A DNA stretch of 19,794 nt, from the NCBI GenBank assembly GCA_964547995.1, contig CAZJRB010000131.1, positions 1-19,794 of the forward strand, written 5' to 3'. The notes beneath the pieces are model-generated. The model worked only from the letters and a program-made list of their open reading frames with translations, searched no databases and was not told where the DNA came from. Shown in pieces: positions 1 through 8,300 of this stretch. This DNA is from CAZJRB01 sp964547995. GTDB lineage: Bacteria > Planctomycetota > Planctomycetia > Pirellulales > Thermoguttaceae. The translations under genes and the position numbers were made by a program. How positions within the stretch are numbered: the stretch's first letter is position 1; every line of letters begins with the position of its first letter.

Positions 1-36
1 ATAGCCCTTGGCCCGCCGCAAACGACCGCGTGAAAT

Positions 37-813
37 GTGCAAAACCCGAACTTAGCGTGGGTTGCAACATTTGAAGAAGATGAAGAAGGCAGGGAAGAAG
101 TCACAACCAAGTATGGGTTTATCGACAAGTGTGGCAAGCTGGTAATACCATTCCAGTATGATTCGGCCTTCTCGTTCAAAGATGGACTGGCAGCCGTGAC
201 AATTGGCGGAATTGAGAGTCTTATCAACCGCGAAGGACGTTCTGTGTGGACAGCTCAAGTGGATTGGAGCGATCCTTTGGAGGTGCTAGACCGCATGGGG
301 GCGCAAGTTGACACTGACGGGAAGAATCGAATAACCGAAATTAACTTCACCGGGACGAGGATTACGGATAGTGTATTGCAGAAGATTGACTTGGTGAATT
401 CGAAAGGACTGACGCACGTAACTGATTTGTCTCTCGCAAACGTAGTTCGCGGAAAGGGGATCACAGATGCAGGTCTCAAGTTCCTCGCGAAATTGCCTAG
501 TCTGGAGTGCTTGGATGTGTGCCAGACGCACATCACAGGAAGGGGGCTGACGCATATCAGTCGGCCCGACAAGCTGAGAGAGCTTGATCTTAGCTATAGC
601 CAGTTAACGGATGCAAGCATCGTACACTTAGAGAAGTTCTCCAATCTCCGTGATCTTGATCTGACGGGAACAGGCATCACAGACGGTGCGATACGGGTGC
701 TAAAGGGACTCAAACGACTTGAGCGGTTGTGTGTCATTGAGACGAAGATCACAGAAAATGGCGCCAAAAAACTCGAGGCTGCGTTGCCGAACACGGAAAT
801 CCTGCACTGGTGA
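37..813 (+). CDS. WG-repeat / leucine-rich-repeat protein
   Basis: Predicted 258-aa protein starting at a GTG codon; an in-frame TGA lies two codons upstream, so the frame cannot extend further. Residues about 24-72 look like one WG (KWG) beta-repeat (KYGFIDKCGKLVIPFQYD followed by GLAAV). Residues about 98-258 hold leucine-rich repeats of the 'ITDxGLxxLxxLxxLxxLDL' type common in planctomycetes (for example LRELDLSYSQLTDASIVHL and LRDLDLTGTGITDGAI). Both repeat types normally serve protein-protein contact; no catalytic motif is visible. There is no signal peptide and no clear Shine-Dalgarno sequence, and WG proteins usually carry several copies, so this may be the 3' part of a longer gene whose 5' end was lost or frameshifted just before the window. 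The product family is fairly sure; the start is not. Confidence 0.65.
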   Translation: MQNPNLAWVATFEEDEEGREEVTTKYGFIDKCGKLVIPFQYDSAFSFKDGLAAVTIGGIESLINREGRSVWTAQVDWSDPLEVLDRMGAQVDTDGKNRITEINFTGTRITDSVLQKIDLVNSKGLTHVTDLSLANVVRGKGITDAGLKFLAKLPSLECLDVCQTHITGRGLTHISRPDKLRELDLSYSQLTDASIVHLEKFSNLRDLDLTGTGITDGAIRVLKGLKRLERLCVIETKITENGAKKLEAALPNTEILHW

Positions 814-1290
814 AGTGGACCACCGTTTCTCACATCCCCTTGACGGCGGAGACGAGAACCGATAAAAAGCGGTAGGAACAAGACAATTGGATCGATGCCG
901 GAGGGCATTGACCGCGTTGTTCCTTGACAAGTTGGATAGGAAGCGCCCCGTTCCGATGATCCGCGCGCACTGTAAGCGCAGCGATCGCAGAACCCAGCCT
1001 ACGCTGCACGCCTTAGCGTGACGATAGGAAGATGCTTTCGTCCCGCGTGAAACCTCACCTGAAGGTCAAGCCGCACACCCGGCTTGCCCTTCATCGGCAC
1101 ACGCGGCGCCGCACAAGGCGAACCGCGTGGCCAACGTGTTCGCGGTTCGAGCGTACTGTTCGTTGGCCGGCGGATACCGAACCCTGACGGAGGTAGGAAA
1201 TCTAGAGTGCAGATCGATGCAAACTGTATAGCACCACTGAGAGCACCTTGCGACTTTCCTGTTTCCCTAAGTCCTTACCCACGACTAACC

Positions 1291-1367
1291 TTGCGCGATC
1301 TGGCCTTCGGCCTCCGGAGCCGAAGGTTTCAGGTTCGAGTCCTGACGACGTTGCGCAATCTCTTCGG
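1291..1367. repeat. Imperfect direct repeat around the tRNA-like fragment
   Basis: TTGCGCGATCT at 1291-1301, then GGC and CTTCGG, recurs as TTGCGCAATCT at 1351-1361 directly followed by CTTCGG. The copies differ by one base and a 3-base indel and are 60 bases apart, one on each side of the tRNA-like hairpins. They may record a small duplication or an integration event; chance is not excluded. Confidence 0.4.
1304..1352 (+). tRNA. tRNA-Arg(CCG)-like 3' half, incomplete
   Basis: The anticodon arm reads TCGGC-CTCCGGA-GCCGA (1307-1323), giving U33, anticodon CCG and G37. It is followed by a 5-base variable loop and a perfect T arm TCAGG-TTCGAGT-CCTGA (1329-1345) matching the TTCRANY loop consensus. 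No D arm or matching 5' acceptor strand is found upstream, and no CCA follows. The anticodon stem pairs for 8 bp, longer than the normal 5. The complementary strand translates as 'QDSNLKPSAPEAEG', the well-known spurious peptide of tRNA genes annotated as protein. It is best read as a fragment, such as an attachment-site scar, and not a working tRNA. Confidence 0.5.
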
Positions 1368-1589
1368 GTACAACATACTCAACCATGTACATTTGAATAC
1401 CATTGTCGGCAAAAAGTCGCTCAAGCAATGGATTTGTGACTCGGAGGATTGTGGACGAATAGAACCTTGGCAAGAACAGCTTTTTCTATGGAATTTCGAA
1501 GATGCATCTGCGAATCTGGACTTCCTAAACTGGAACTCCCCTCCCGTGGCGCGAGTGAAAACGCTTCTCCGACAACATCACGTGTTTCC

Positions 1590-2282
1590 ATGGCAAGAGT
1601 ATCTCGAAGACATCTGATCATCCTCATTCTCCGCTGGACGGTTCTGACACTTGGTCTTCTGTTTGGTGCGATCTTCGGGTATCGCGCACTCTGCCCGCCG
1701 GTAAGTGACGCTTTTTCGCCGCAAGAGCTTGCGGCTGCGCAAGCTGCACTGACTCCCCGAACCAAACCGATCGAGCAGGTCCGTCTCGGCGAGCGGACCG
1801 CCGGAAAGAACCCGCTTCGCAAGGAAGTTGACGAAGGCACCGAGCCGACGCCGGAAACCTGGCGGCAGGTCAATCTCGTGATGACCAAGCCCAGCGGCAA
1901 GGAGCTTCAAATTGAGCTTCTCCGTCCGTTGGACTGGTTAGAAGCAATCGAGGCAGAACCCGGCAGCACAATCGACCTCGACTTACCCGAGATGGGCGCG
2001 ACCGGCCCGGCAGAGGTTCTCTCAATCGCCCCGTGTCCGACAATTCAACCCGGCGATGGCAACGTCGTCACCGGCCGCTTCACTCACGAACCCGACGGCG
2101 AGTTGGTCAACGTCCACCGTGCGTGCTTGGATGATCGTCTAGAAAGCAAATCCGCAGTCCACGACCGAACGACACCTTGGACCCAACAACGAAACAAGCA
2201 GCAAATCGGCGTCGACTGGCAATTCACCACCGCCGATACCCGCATAAAACTCAAACGGGTGTACCCGAAAATTAGGACTTGA
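1590..2282 (+). pseudogene. Chimeric ORF: Hint-protein preamble joined to IS630-like transposase tail
   Basis: From the ATG at 1590 the frame encodes 230 aa. A basic N-terminus (MARVSRRH) is followed by one hydrophobic segment (LIILILRWTVLTLGLLFGAI, about residues 9-28). The middle part (VRLGERTAGKNPLRKEV; LLRPLDWLEAIEAEPG; IDLDLPEMGATGPAEVLSI; VVTGRFTHE) resembles the region before and inside the Hint (intein/hedgehog-like) domain of planctomycete polymorphic-toxin-type proteins. The usual continuation (TANHPFWSEDRRAF-like) is absent. The last ~40 residues (WTQQRNKQQIGVDWQFTTADTRIKLKRVYPKI) look like the C-terminus of an IS630-family transposase. I infer a Hint gene broken near 2115-2165 and fused to a transposase remnant. 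No Shine-Dalgarno sequence precedes the ATG. It ends 7 bases from the convergent DUF1571 gene. Both identifications are from memory of the families. Confidence 0.5.
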
Positions 2283-2289
2283 CGAACCA

Positions 2290-3267
2290 CTAGCGGAATT
2301 CGTAATTGGGATTATCTCGGCTGAAGTCCTTGTCGGCAAATCCCTGATTGAGTTTCAGGTTGAGATACGTGTACTCCTCGATCAACTGGGGCTGTTTTCC
2401 GGGTGCCTCGGGCCAATCATAGGCCTCGTAGCGAATCGGGATGTTCCGTTCATCGTCGATGAATATCCGGGCGAGGTGGAAGCAGAAGTTGCGCCGCGGC
2501 ACGGGATGGACCACCTGAATCACGGTGCAACCCCGGCCGTTGATCTTGGCTCCTTCTATGAACTTCACATCGCACTCGCCGTAGTTGATGTCTTGCTCGG
2601 CGACTTGAATGAGCAGGCACGTCAGGTTCAACATGCCGATTTCCGTCAACGGGTATCGCTGCCCGCGTATGGCGATTGGGCCGTCCGGCGCAATCGAGAC
2701 CGTTTTGAACAACTTTTTTTCGAGCCCGGTGCCGTGAGCCCACATCTTGCCGCCGTTCTGCCCCTCGACATAGAGGCACTCCTGGCCCTTGAACCTGTCG
2801 GGGGCAAGGAACCTCGTATACACGCTAAACGGCTTGTGGCGGACCTTGATGAACATGTATTGGTAACCGCCGACTTTGCCGAAGAGCCGTTCGCGTTTGA
2901 CGACGGTGGCCGAATAGTCTTGGATCTTCTCGATGCTCTTGATCCCTTCACGGGCCCGACGCAGTGCGGGCATCAGGGGATGTTCGCCTTGACCGCCTTC
3001 AAAGGCAGGGGCCTCATCGGCGCCGGCGACGGAATCCAACTCGTGCATAATTCGTCGCCGCTTTGGCCGCGCAGGCTCCTCCATGCGCGGCTTCGTCGAG
3101 TGGGTCAGGATCGCAACCGCTTCCTTCGAGGATTCGGGCGATACGTGCTCGTAGGGTTGAACGCTCGTTTGAGGCGACTGATCTTGGGCCCACACCAGGA
3201 CGGGCGCCAGACCGAGCAATGTCGCGGCATAGAGCCGGCGCAAACGAGGCGTATACGAGACAGTCAT
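2290..3267 (-). CDS. Secreted DUF1571 family protein
   Basis: 325-aa protein. The N-terminus (RLRRLYAATLLGLAPVLVWAQ) is a typical signal peptide with likely cleavage near residue 27. A low-complexity linker with a basic patch (RPKRRR, about 67-72) follows. Residues about 98-325 match DUF1571, a planctomycete family of probable LolA-like beta architecture: YSATVVKRERLFGKV, PFSVYTRFLAP, GQECLYVEGQNGGKMWAHG, RNIPIRYEAYDWP, EEYTYLNLKLN. The function is unknown; the LolA-like fold hints at binding a hydrophobic ligand in the cell envelope, which is inference. The ATG is supported by AAAGGAG six bases upstream, one of the best ribosome binding sites in the window. It is separated from the zinc-ribbon gene by 640 bases, so it is probably its own transcription unit. 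Confidence 0.85.
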   Translation of the reverse strand: MTVSYTPRLRRLYAATLLGLAPVLVWAQDQSPQTSVQPYEHVSPESSKEAVAILTHSTKPRMEEPARPKRRRIMHELDSVAGADEAPAFEGGQGEHPLMPALRRAREGIKSIEKIQDYSATVVKRERLFGKVGGYQYMFIKVRHKPFSVYTRFLAPDRFKGQECLYVEGQNGGKMWAHGTGLEKKLFKTVSIAPDGPIAIRGQRYPLTEIGMLNLTCLLIQVAEQDINYGECDVKFIEGAKINGRGCTVIQVVHPVPRRNFCFHLARIFIDDERNIPIRYEAYDWPEAPGKQPQLIEEYTYLNLKLNQGFADKDFSRDNPNYEFR

Positions 3268-3907
3268 GATACGCTCCTTTCCGGGGGACGTCGAGACGAT
3301 GCACGCAGGGATTGGGGTTGCGAATGTGTTGCAGGGCGTTTTCGCCGGGAAGAGGCATCGTCCAACCCCCCTTAGCTCTAGAGAAGAGAATGGAATAGAG
3401 AATTGGATTGAGGTTTCCCGAGTTCAAGCTCTTCTTTCGCTTGCCATCAATGATCGGCGCACAAATTGAGGCAGGCCCGATTGGGATGTCCGGAAGACGG
3501 AGGCTTGCGACCATCAATGTCGCCCCCCATTTCTTGAGACACGGCTTCCACGATGTGCCCAAGAAGCGAAACCCCGTTTCAGAAGAGCAGTCGTATTGGG
3601 GATTCCTAACTTTTATGGTAGCCCTTTTCGCGATTCTGTGCAAGCGATTGGGCGGCCTATCGAGGGGGGCTTTTCCGCCCATTTTGGCGGTTTCTTGTCA
3701 GATGTTGGCCGGGCGTATCCTGCCGACACCCAAGTTGCCGATACCAGCTAAGGATCGGTTGAGAAACAACTGTCGTGGAACAGGGCTGCTGCCCCGTCTC
3801 CTTCCCCTGACGGGAGACCCGTCCTACGAACGCGACAGTTATTTCTCGAACGGTGCCAACCTGAGCGAGGGGCTGTCTCTTCCCCGGTCTGCGGCATCGT
3901 GGCTGAC
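3268..3907. other. 640-base intergenic region upstream of the DUF1571 gene
   Basis: No supported gene; frames here have no recognisable domain or ribosome binding site. It should hold the DUF1571 promoter on the minus strand, but I find no candidate with both boxes convincing. It contains the inverted-repeat element at 3761-3847 and a small hairpin CCGCC-cattt-tGGCGG near 3676-3691. Confidence 0.5.
3761..3847. repeat. 87-base inverted-repeat element with internal hairpins
   Basis: The ends are near-perfect inverted repeats: GAGAAACAACTGTCG at 3761-3775 and CGACAGTTATTTCTC at 3833-3847 (14 of 15 complementary). Inside are a perfect hairpin GACGGG-AGA-CCCGTC (3809-3823) and a smaller GGGC/GCCC hairpin (about 3783-3795). 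The layout, an outer stem closing two hairpins, fits either a small non-coding structured RNA or a miniature inverted-repeat element. It encodes nothing and has no T-tract, so a simple terminator is unlikely. Confidence 0.6.
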
Positions 3908-4249
3908 TCATGAATCGCCCAAGTCGGCGATATATGCCTTACAGTGCGGGCAGACCTCGGCCGAAGTCGGAATCTCCTCCAGGCACTTGCCGCAGATCTT
4001 CGTCGCTGCTTCCCCGCCGGTCTCGAAATCGGTAGGTTCATCGATGAATTCCGGTACCGCCAGCGCGAGCCCCGAGAGACCGGACTTGTCGGGATCGAGA
4101 ATACCTCGGACCAAGCCCCCCGGCACCTCCTCAAACGGCACGGGAACCCTGATACGCGACTTGCACATCGGGCATCGCCCGGACTTGCCGGCATACTTGT
4201 CCTTGACCTTCAACTTGTGGCCGTTCGGACAAACAACCATGATGGACAT
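3908..4249 (-). CDS. Small double zinc-ribbon protein
   Basis: 113-aa soluble protein with two likely zinc sites. The N-terminal one (VVCPNGHKLKVKDKYAGKSG then RCPMC; Cys7, His11, Cys26, Cys29) is the CPNGHxLxVKDxYAGKxGxCPxC motif often seen alone or fused to kinases and FHA proteins in planctomycetes. The C-terminal one (CGKC at 86-89, CPHC at 100-103) is a second ribbon of four cysteines. The middle (about 40-80) is acidic and probably disordered. It is probably a structural or adaptor protein; no catalytic residue is visible. An in-frame ATG at codon 4 is an alternative start; neither has a clear ribosome binding site. It lies 222 bases downstream of the J-like array on the same strand with a candidate promoter of its own. 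Confidence 0.75.
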   Translation of the reverse strand: MSIMVVCPNGHKLKVKDKYAGKSGRCPMCKSRIRVPVPFEEVPGGLVRGILDPDKSGLSGLALAVPEFIDEPTDFETGGEAATKICGKCLEEIPTSAEVCPHCKAYIADLGDS

Positions 4250-4306
4250 TGTAGAGGCCCCGCAGATTTGGTTGGCCGTATCAAGTTGTTCCGCCGCGAT
4301 ATCGTT

Positions 4307-4335
4307 ATGCTAATCCAAATTCTCATTTACTGCAA
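4307..4335 (-). promoter_or_regulatory. Candidate sigma70-type promoter of the zinc-ribbon gene
   Basis: On the minus strand TTGCAG (4330-4335) is followed after exactly 17 bases by TAGCAT (4307-4312). The -10 box is about 58 bases before the start codon, the same geometry as the promoters of the large J-like genes. The -10 match is weak (4 of 6). Confidence 0.4.
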
Positions 4336-4471
4336 CTTTCCGGGCGAGATGCCGCACCCCCCAAAAGAAGCGCACCGGGCGCCAACCGTGCTTGAGAATC
4401 ATCGTGCTTGTCAAAGCGGGAACAGGTTGACCGGCCAAGTGACTGCCTCGGGCAAGCCCCCTCAACAACGC

Positions 4472-5275
4472 CTATTCATTCACCCGGATTTCGATGGTCT
4501 GATCTTCCTTCCGCTGAACAATCTGTACCACCAGCCCCGCCCAGGCACAATGATACAGGTTGCTCACCAGTTCTTGATACGTGTCTCCCAATACTTCAGG
4601 GGCGTGTATCAACAGCACCTTGCAGCCGGTGTTCCGCGCCTCGTTGCACAACTGAAAGAAGTCCGCGAATTTCTCGTTGTAGGACAGTCGCCGTGGCGTC
4701 TTGAAGTCGCGGTCATAACTCACGGTCTTCCAATGGGAGCGGTCGCTTCTGCGTTGGCCCGTGTTTTGTGGAGGCGTATCCCGGCGGTCCCGGCCGACAG
4801 CGGTTTGTGGAGGAGGCTCACTTTGCCCGGGCGGTTTCTGTTTTGTCGCCCGCTTTCGTGGCTTGGCAGGCTTGGCCGTCTCCCTGGCCTTCTTGCCCGG
4901 AGCCTGCTTTTCCCTTTCGGCCTCGAGGTGTTCCAGGAACCCGACCAAGGACTCGGAGAGTTCTTCCCCGGGTTCTGCCTCCTGCACTTGCTGATCCCTT
5001 GACTCCCGGAGCGTCTTGTCGTAATCGGCCTTGCTCTTCTCGTTCAACAAAGTAAGCTTGGCGGCGGCGACTTCGTCGAGCAACTCCTGCGATTCTGCGC
5101 CGTGTTTGCCCGACCGGAAGTCGCGAAGATAGATCGTCTGCCGATCAGCGGCACTCTCGATCACGTCGGAGTTGTCCTCGAACGGGCGCAGACCGAGCAG
5201 CCGGTATAAGGTCGGCGGCTGCTCCTCCGGCGGGATGGCCAACCACGTATGATACGGGTCGAACTTCTCGACCAT
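4472..5275 (-). CDS. J-like domain protein without membrane helix, small alpha/beta C-terminal domain
   Basis: 267 aa. Residues about 4-90 are the HPD-less J-like domain shared with the three upstream paralogs (FDPYHTWLAIPPEEQPPTLY, RLLGLRPFEDNSDVIESAAD, LLDEVAAAKLTLL, ADYDKTLR). In true DnaJ proteins the loop carries HPD; here it reads YLRDFRSGKH. The conserved motif EELSESLVGFLEHLEAE is at 104-120. A basic, Pro/Lys-rich linker (about 121-180) follows. Residues about 181-267 form a small alternating alpha/beta domain (KVLLIHAPEVLGDTYQ, AGLVVQIVQ, TIEIRVNE) that I do not recognise. There is no transmembrane segment or signal, so it is probably cytoplasmic, the only such member. It starts 32 bases after the stop of the preceding paralog and has GAGGGAAGG before the ATG, so it is probably cotranscribed with it. 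Confidence 0.8.
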   Translation of the reverse strand: MVEKFDPYHTWLAIPPEEQPPTLYRLLGLRPFEDNSDVIESAADRQTIYLRDFRSGKHGAESQELLDEVAAAKLTLLNEKSKADYDKTLRESRDQQVQEAEPGEELSESLVGFLEHLEAEREKQAPGKKARETAKPAKPRKRATKQKPPGQSEPPPQTAVGRDRRDTPPQNTGQRRSDRSHWKTVSYDRDFKTPRRLSYNEKFADFFQLCNEARNTGCKVLLIHAPEVLGDTYQELVSNLYHCAWAGLVVQIVQRKEDQTIEIRVNE

Positions 5276-5307
5276 TTTGCCTTCCCTCGTGAATTCCCGG
5301 CGGGTGC

Positions 5308-8300
5308 CTAAAACGACTGCACCAACGTGACCTCGTGTTCGCCGTCAACCAGCGCATAGACGCGAAAATGGACCTTGCCGGGCTTGTTCTTCAACTTCGC
5401 GTAGAGTTCGTTCAGCTTCGTGAACTGGGCAATCTTCTTTTTCAGCAGCGGGAGTTTCTTCTTGATGTCATCCTTTCGAGCACTGCTCGTCGTTGTTGCT
5501 TGCAGCTCGATCTCGAGTCGCTGCTGCTCGGCTGCCATGCCTTGCACGACCCTGGCGGCATCCGCGGCCCTGAAAAGGCGAGGCGGCATGCCCGGCAGCT
5601 CGTAGTCGATGTGCGCACCCAGGTCGACGACCGGGCGGGCCTTCGCCCCAAATGTCACGGTCAGCCAGAGTTTCGGGAGTCCTCCCTTCGTAAACCGGAT
5701 ACCGGTTGTCCTGCTGAGTGTGACCGTATCGACGGGCGTGAATTCGGCCTCGGGAAATTCGCCTTCGAGCCGGACGATCTGCAAACGCAACGAATTGCGG
5801 GCAGGGAGCCGGTCGCCCGGCAGGACACTCCGGCTGATCCCCGTATCCAGGTTCACCGTCACGGGGCTGACCTTTTGCGGCCGCCCCAGGGACAGGCAAC
5901 GGGATTTGCCGTCGACCGTGACGACCAACCCGCAGTTCAGCAGATGGTTGGCCTGCTCCGGCACAACGCCCTGAGCCCACTGGAAGTAGAGCGTTTGATC
6001 CTTCATCGCAATGCGGGCGACGGGCGTTTGGCCGGGCGCCCCCCCGCCCCTTACCTCGTGTTGGAGATAGATCGGCCAATACTTCTTGTCCGCATCGAAC
6101 TCCATGGAAAAATATCGCGGGGGGCGGATGGCAATTCGACCGCCTACGAGCTTCAAATCGACCTTCGAGTCCGGCGACAAGGTGAGTTCGCCGAGAACGT
6201 GCGTATCCGGCTTGGAACTCTCGCCGAGCGGTTCGAGATTGCCGGTTTTCCCCAAGCTGCCGAACGCAGTAATATGCGGTTTACCGGCGGCGATGATTTC
6301 GTCCGGCTCCAGCGTCCGGTTCCAGACGGTTACGCCGTCGATGAGACCGTTGAACTTGCTCCAACGGAAATCCTTGTTGCAGCGACCGATTTTCAATACG
6401 AATTCTTTCGGTTCCGGATACTTGTCAATTTTCCAGTCGGCTTTCTGGCCGGCGGATTTACCATCGATGTACAGTACGGCTTTATCCTTGTCACCATTGA
6501 CGTTCGACTGCACACTCAGAGCAACATGGTGCCACTGATCGTCGTTTACCTTGGCTTTGGAGGCGAGCGTACCGGTCCCACCAACCTCGAAAGCGAGCTT
6601 GCCGTCGCGGACATGCAGGGCCTTCGCCCCATACGGGCGGTTGCCGTCGGGTGTAGTGTAGGCCATGACCGTACCGTCCTGCTGTGTCTTGATCCATGCC
6701 GTCCAGGTGAAGTTGCCGTTGAAGCTAAGCAGTTGAGATTTTTGGAGTATGATGTCCCCGCCGCTGCCGTCGAACCGCACCGCGCCGCGGTGCTTGCCCG
6801 GTTGATTGTAAGTCACGTTTCCCCGGACGATTCCGTGATGGTCGTTGCCCGACTCGTCCTCCAGCTTGCCGAACTCATCGTTCAGATGGAGGATCACGAG
6901 ATTGCCCCCGGTTTTGAGGGCCGGTTGTGTGCCGGGTGCGTCGCTGCCCGGTTCGGTCTTCGGGGTGTCGGGCGGGGTGGGAGTCAGACCGGCCAGCGCC
7001 TTCTGCTTGACCGCTGCCGCGTCAATATCGAACTCGGCTCCCATTGCGTCGACAATCTCGCCGACGAGCGCCGCGTCGCCGGCGCCCTTGGCCTGTTCCA
7101 GGGCCAGTTGCATCAGGACGAACCGCTCGACCGGCCCGCCCTCCGATTTCTTACCCAACGCGAACAGTTCCTTGGCAAGCCCGAGCTTCTCGGCCGCCGG
7201 CCTCGCCTGCGAAAGCTTGTAGACCTCGTCAATCTGCTGGCGCATTTCCTTTTGGGCGTCGGCAGCGGGGACGGGACTTTTCTCGGTTGCCGGCGTTACG
7301 GGTGGCGGTTTGGGGGTTGGCGGTTTGGGGGTTGGCGGTTTAGGGGTTGGCGGTGAAGGTTCCGCTGGAGGCTTCGTTACGGCAACGGTTGTACCGCCGC
7401 CAGGTTGTTTAGGTGGCGGAACTTTGGCAGGAGTCTTCTGCCCGGCCGGCTTGGCTGGTTCGACGACAACGTCAACCGGCGTGTCCCGAAGGCATGCCAC
7501 GCGAAGCCCGGTCCACCGCTCACGGAGTTCCGGCTTGCCGGCACCGTTACGGTGCGCGGATCGGCTATGATAAGCCCGGTTTCCCATGCTTGCCCCACGG
7601 CGTATACGTTGCGTGCCGGAAGGCGGACCAGCCGGATCAGTCGGGGCGGACTTTTTGTAGTAGTCTTTCCCGTACCAATCGGCACACCACTCCCAGACAT
7701 TTCCGTGCATATCGTACAGTCCCCAGGCGTTGGGCTTCTTTCGGCCCACCGGGTATGTGCTGTCCGCGGAATTGCCGCTTAACCACGCGAAATCCCCAAG
7801 TTCTGTTGCGTCGTCGCCGAAACAGTATCGCGTTGTCGTTCCGGCCCTGCACGCGTATTCCCACTGGGCCTCGGTCGGCAAGCCAAACTTCACGCCCGTC
7901 TTGCTGAACTTGTCGTTGAGTTTGGCGAGAAAAGCCTGGCAGTCATCCCAACTCACCATTTCAACCGGCTTCGTCGGGCCCAGCGAATTGGCCGGATTGT
8001 CGCCCATCACCGCACGCCATTGGGCCTGGGTGACTTCGTACTTACCCAGGTAAAACGGCTTGGTAATCCTTACGCGATGTTCGATCTCGCTACGAATATC
8101 GTCATGGGAATACTGTGGAGACTGGGCTTTTGCCTCCTTCAGCGCCTGTTCCCGTTCGGCCTTCGGCGAGCCCATCACAAACTCACCCGCCGGGATCAAC
8201 ACGAATTCCATCTTGACCCCGCCGCCAAGGTTGATTGTCAATCTCTTCTCATCCTTCATAACTGCGATGGGCGGCGATGTTTCGCCTTGCTTCCGGTTTG

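Larger units (their letters stand above)
814..1589. other. Gene-poor stretch, probable degraded DNA
   Basis: I see no convincing gene in these 776 bases. Open frames on both strands lack recognisable domains and ribosome binding sites. The only structured content is the tRNA-Arg-like 3' fragment at about 1304-1352 and an imperfect direct repeat around it. With the chimeric ORF that follows, this suggests an old insertion or recombination site. Confidence 0.5.

Noticed and set aside
1291..1358. Complete tRNA with acceptor stem TTGCGC/GCGCAA
   Set aside because: The pairing exists, but six unpaired bases separate it from the T arm and there is no D arm; TTGCGCAA is self-complementary, so the match is weak evidence.
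1285..1473. Minus-strand ORF with the peptide QDSNLKPSAPEAEG
   Set aside because: This is the known artefact of translating a tRNA gene; used here only as support for the tRNA-like fragment.
1084..1617. 177-codon open frame on the plus strand
   Set aside because: It runs through the tRNA-like hairpins, has no domain and no ribosome binding site, and overlaps the hydrophobic start of the chimeric ORF in another frame.
3014..3682. 222-codon minus-strand frame upstream of the DUF1571 gene
   Set aside because: It overlaps the DUF1571 gene in another frame and shows no domain or ribosome binding site.
5335..7356. 673-codon open frame on the plus strand
   Set aside because: It lies antisense to the SUMF1/LamG gene, whose domains are clear; the frame has no recognisable motif, and GC-rich codon use keeps antisense frames open. 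The same holds for plus-strand frames at 8020-9897, 10072-11031, 2476-3375 and 3944-5002.
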